DNA of 64,000 bases from Hydrogenophaga sp. (GTDB lineage Bacteria; Pseudomonadota; Gammaproteobacteria; Burkholderiales; Burkholderiaceae_C). The notes under the pieces are model-generated. The model searched no databases. It was given only the letters and a program-made list of their open reading frames with translations, and had not been told where the DNA came from. Below, one piece after another: positions 60,819 to 64,000 of this stretch; position 1 is the stretch's first letter, and each line of letters begins with the position of its first letter. The stretch is from the NCBI RefSeq assembly GCF_026125785.1, contig NZ_JAHCKL010000016.1, positions 1 through 64,000 on the forward strand, in the 5' to 3' direction. A program made the translations under genes and the position numbers.

Positions 60819-61604
60819 TCATTTTCCGAGCATGCGCGAGAGCAGCCCCTTGCGCATGGGTCGGGAGCGAGCATACGCCAATATCACGGAAATATTGTCG
60901 CGACCACCGCTGTCGTTGGCACCATCCACCAGCGCATGGGCCTTCTCCTCCAGCGTGCCCGCGGTCACGAGGATAGCGGCGATACGCTCGTCGCTCATCA
61001 TGTCGCTCAGCCCGTCGGAGCAAAACAGGTACAGGTCCTCTTCCTCGATGCGGTATTCGTTGACTTCCAGCAACACCGTATCTTCCACGCCCAAAGCCCG
61101 TGTGACCAGATTCTTGTGGGTGGCGTACTGCGCCTGTTCCAGCGAGATCAATCCGGCATCGATCTGCTCCTGCAGCAGGGAGTGATCGCGCGTGATCTGC
61201 ATGAAATGGCCATCGCGCAAGCGGTAGCAGCGCGAATCGCCCACGTGGCCGATCATGGCGCGCTCACCATGAAACACGCCCATGACCAGGGTGGTGCCCA
61301 TGCCGGCGTACTGCGGGTTGGAGTTGGCCGCGTTGAAGATGGAGCGGTTGGCGTTGTCGATGCAGATTTCCATCGCGCGCCGCAACTCCCGTGCGCTGGC
61401 CTCGTGCCCGCCCTCGGACATCCAGCGGCCCAGCTCGGTCTTGATGAAGGACGTGGCCATGGCACTGGCCACCTCGCCAGCGTTGTAGCCGCCCATGCCG
61501 TCGGCCAGCACGGCGATCTGGTTGTCCGGGTCGATGGCGACCGAGTCTTCGTTGTTGTCCCTGATCAGTCCCGGATCGGTCAAACAAAAGTACTCGAAGA
61601 TCAT
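60819..61604 (-). CDS. PP2C-family Ser/Thr protein phosphatase
   Basis: Metal-dependent phosphatase of about 261 residues with the PP2C motifs in order: RDNNEDSVAIDP, VLADGMGGYNAGEVAS, IGHVGDSRCYRLR, LYLFCSDGLSDMMSDE and GGRDNISVILAY. Typically opposes a Hanks-type Ser/Thr kinase. ATG 61604 (MIFEYFCLTDPG) is preferred because family proteins start just before the TDPG segment; an in-frame ATG at 61628 is also possible. The FHA gene follows 49 bases downstream. Confidence 0.9.
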   Translation of the reverse strand: MIFEYFCLTDPGLIRDNNEDSVAIDPDNQIAVLADGMGGYNAGEVASAMATSFIKTELGRWMSEGGHEASARELRRAMEICIDNANRSIFNAANSNPQYAGMGTTLVMGVFHGERAMIGHVGDSRCYRLRDGHFMQITRDHSLLQEQIDAGLISLEQAQYATHKNLVTRALGVEDTVLLEVNEYRIEEEDLYLFCSDGLSDMMSDERIAAILVTAGTLEEKAHALVDGANDSGGRDNISVILAYARSRPMRKGLLSRMLGK

Positions 61605-61977
61605 GTTGTTTGACTTAGGGACGGGCATGGACGCTGTCTGCGCTGGAGAGACTGGGAAAGGATGCCGATGGCGAGCCAACGCACCCGGGCCTTGGCGACA
61701 GCAGAGGATGGCCCGGCAAGCTGGTCAGTATATCGGCGCGCGCATGCGCGTTCTGAATGCGGCGCGATGGGGTCTGTAAGGATTCGCTGAAGGTCACGTG
61801 TGACATTTTCCGGGTTGATCAGCCTGCGGGTCGCCGCGAACTGCCCGAAGGTCAGCGACATGCGCACCAATGGACGGTCCGGCCAGGCCGGCGCCCTGGG
61901 GTGTTTCATTTTGTTTCAGATGGGCCGACAGGATCAAGGCCCCACCGCGGGAATCCTTCTCGAATTGGGCCGTCGGC
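61605..61977. other. Spacer between PP2C gene and sucD
   Basis: About 370 bases in which I find no credible gene, RNA or repeat. It holds the promoter of the PP2C-FHA pair and, at its end, the sucD terminator. Confidence 0.5.
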
Positions 61978-62004
61978 AAAAAAAAAGGCAACGCAAGCGT
62001 TGCC
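61978..62004 (-). terminator. Intrinsic terminator after sucCD
   Basis: On the minus strand: GGCAACG-CTTG-CGTTGCC followed by nine T. It lies 23 bases after the sucD stop and ends the sucC-sucD transcript. Confidence 0.93.
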
Positions 62005-62027
62005 CTTTTCACGCACGGCGTCCGCGC

Positions 62028-62921
62028 TCAGATCAGCGACTTGAGCAGCTTGCCCATTTCGGAGGGATTGCGCGTCACCTTGAAGCCGCACTCTTCCATG
62101 ACGGCGAGCTTGGCATCGGCCGTATCGGCGCCACCGCTGATGAGCGCGCCGGCATGGCCCATGCGCTTGCCGGGAGGCGCGGTCACGCCAGCGATGAAGC
62201 CGACGATGGGCTTCTTCATGTTCGCCTTGCACCACATGGCGGCCTCGGCCTCGTCGGGCCCGCCGATCTCGCCGATCATGATCACGGCGTCGGTGTCCGG
62301 ATCGTCGTTGAAGGCCTTCATCACATCAATGTGCTTGAGGCCATTGATGGGGTCGCCACCAATGCCGACCGCGCTGGACTGGCCCAGCCCGATTTCGGTG
62401 AGCTGTGCCACCGCTTCATAGGTCAGCGTACCGGAACGCGAGACCACGCCGATGCGGCCCTTGCGGTGAATGTGGCCCGGCATGATGCCGATCTTGATTT
62501 CGTCGGGCGTGATGAGGCCGGGGCAGTTCGGGCCCAACAGCAGGGTCTTCTTGCCACCGGCGGCTTCCTTGGCCTTCATCTTGTTGCGCACTTCCAGCAT
62601 GTCGCGCACGGGGATGCCTTCGGTGATGCAGATCGCCAGGTCCAGGTCGGCTTCCACGGCTTCCCAGATGGCGGCGGCAGCGCCTGCGGGCGGCACGTAG
62701 ATCACCGAGACGGTCGCTCCGGTCTGCTGCGCGGCTTCCTTGACGGAGGCGTAGATCGGGATGTTGAAGATCGATTCACCGGCCTTCTTGGGGTTCACCC
62801 CGGCCACGAAGCAGTTCTTGCCGTTGGCGTATTCCTGGCACTTCTCGGTGTGGAACTGGCCGGTCTTGCCGGTGATGCCTTGGGTGATGACCTTGGTGTC
62901 TTTGTTGATGTAGATCGACAT
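62028..62921 (-). CDS. sucD: Succinyl-CoA synthetase alpha subunit
   Basis: TCA-cycle subunit that binds CoA and carries the phosphorylated His. 297 residues with the N-terminal Rossmann segment [20 protein letters not shown], CoA-site [12 protein letters not shown], and the phospho-His region [15 protein letters not shown] near 245-259. 19 bases after the sucC stop with an AAGGAAA ribosome site. Final segment followed by an intrinsic terminator. Confidence 0.97.
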   Translation of the reverse strand: MSIYINKDTKVITQGITGKTGQFHTEKCQEYANGKNCFVAGVNPKKAGESIFNIPIYASVKEAAQQTGATVSVIYVPPAGAAAAIWEAVEADLDLAICITEGIPVRDMLEVRNKMKAKEAAGGKKTLLLGPNCPGLITPDEIKIGIMPGHIHRKGRIGVVSRSGTLTYEAVAQLTEIGLGQSSAVGIGGDPINGLKHIDVMKAFNDDPDTDAVIMIGEIGGPDEAEAAMWCKANMKKPIVGFIAGVTAPPGKRMGHAGALISGGADTADAKLAVMEECGFKVTRNPSEMGKLLKSLI

Positions 62922-62940
62922 GGTGATTTCCTTTCGGCAC

Positions 62941-64000
<1,060 letters not shown>

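Overview
The window is GC-rich, densely coded bacterial chromosome. Several things point to Burkholderiales, most likely a Comamonadaceae member of the Hydrogenophaga/Acidovorax type: the order def - lipoprotein - fmt facing a LysM gene and dprA, the DUF1631 gene, glnE next to a YhdP-family gene, the style of the intergenic repeats, and a beta-proteobacterial yybP-ykoY element. This placement is inference from gene content and style. I saw no rRNA, tRNA, insertion sequence, prophage or CRISPR array.

Layout. 1-5.9 kb: the end of pgk, then a lipid A / polymyxin-type module on the minus strand (OmpR-type regulator, sensor kinase, EptA-like phosphoethanolamine transferase) with a divergent PAP2 phosphatase; two PmrA-box-like repeats sit at its promoters. 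6-9.2 kb: a minus-strand chain def - SmpA-like lipoprotein - fmt - azlC - azlD. 9.4-11.8 kb: LysM protein and dprA. 12-17.7 kb: DUF1631 protein, then yajC-secD-secF. 17.8-22.1 kb: a 1198-residue indolepyruvate ferredoxin oxidoreductase divergent from an Lrp/AsnC regulator, with a 15-bp palindrome between them.

22.3-27.6 kb is the most unusual region. It is a plus-strand cluster of exported proteins: two paralogous subunit-like proteins separated by an intrinsic terminator, a small exported beta-rich protein, a two-domain chaperone-like protein, a 660-residue outer-membrane-like protein ending in an SdrD_B-like domain, and a further subunit-like protein. It looks like a non-canonical chaperone-usher-type surface assembly system.

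27.6-41.8 kb: mltA, a tiny membrane protein, a DctSR/FixLJ-style two-component pair, a nitrilase-family amidase, a YhdP-family envelope protein, glnE, a rhombosortase-like protease, a ferritin-like protein and an exported glutathione peroxidase. 42.1-49.3 kb: a tight eight-gene operon (amine oxidase, DUF1365, cyclopropane-synthase-like methyltransferase, chalcone isomerase-like, MFS, DUF3833, SDR, NTF2-like), resembling lipid-modifying operons of photo-oxidative stress responses. 49.4-56.1 kb: GST, purB, DUF1289, a TerC-family protein under a yybP-ykoY manganese riboswitch with a visible alternative hairpin, a repeat-filled spacer, a YvlD-like protein, an M48 protease and moaC. 56.1-59.0 kb: pilA under a sigma-54-type promoter, followed by a terminator, a TfpX/TfpZ-type accessory gene and a PglL-type oligosaccharyltransferase. 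59.2-64 kb: an MBL-fold hydrolase, a PP2C phosphatase with a tandem-FHA protein, and sucCD, with sucC running off the window.
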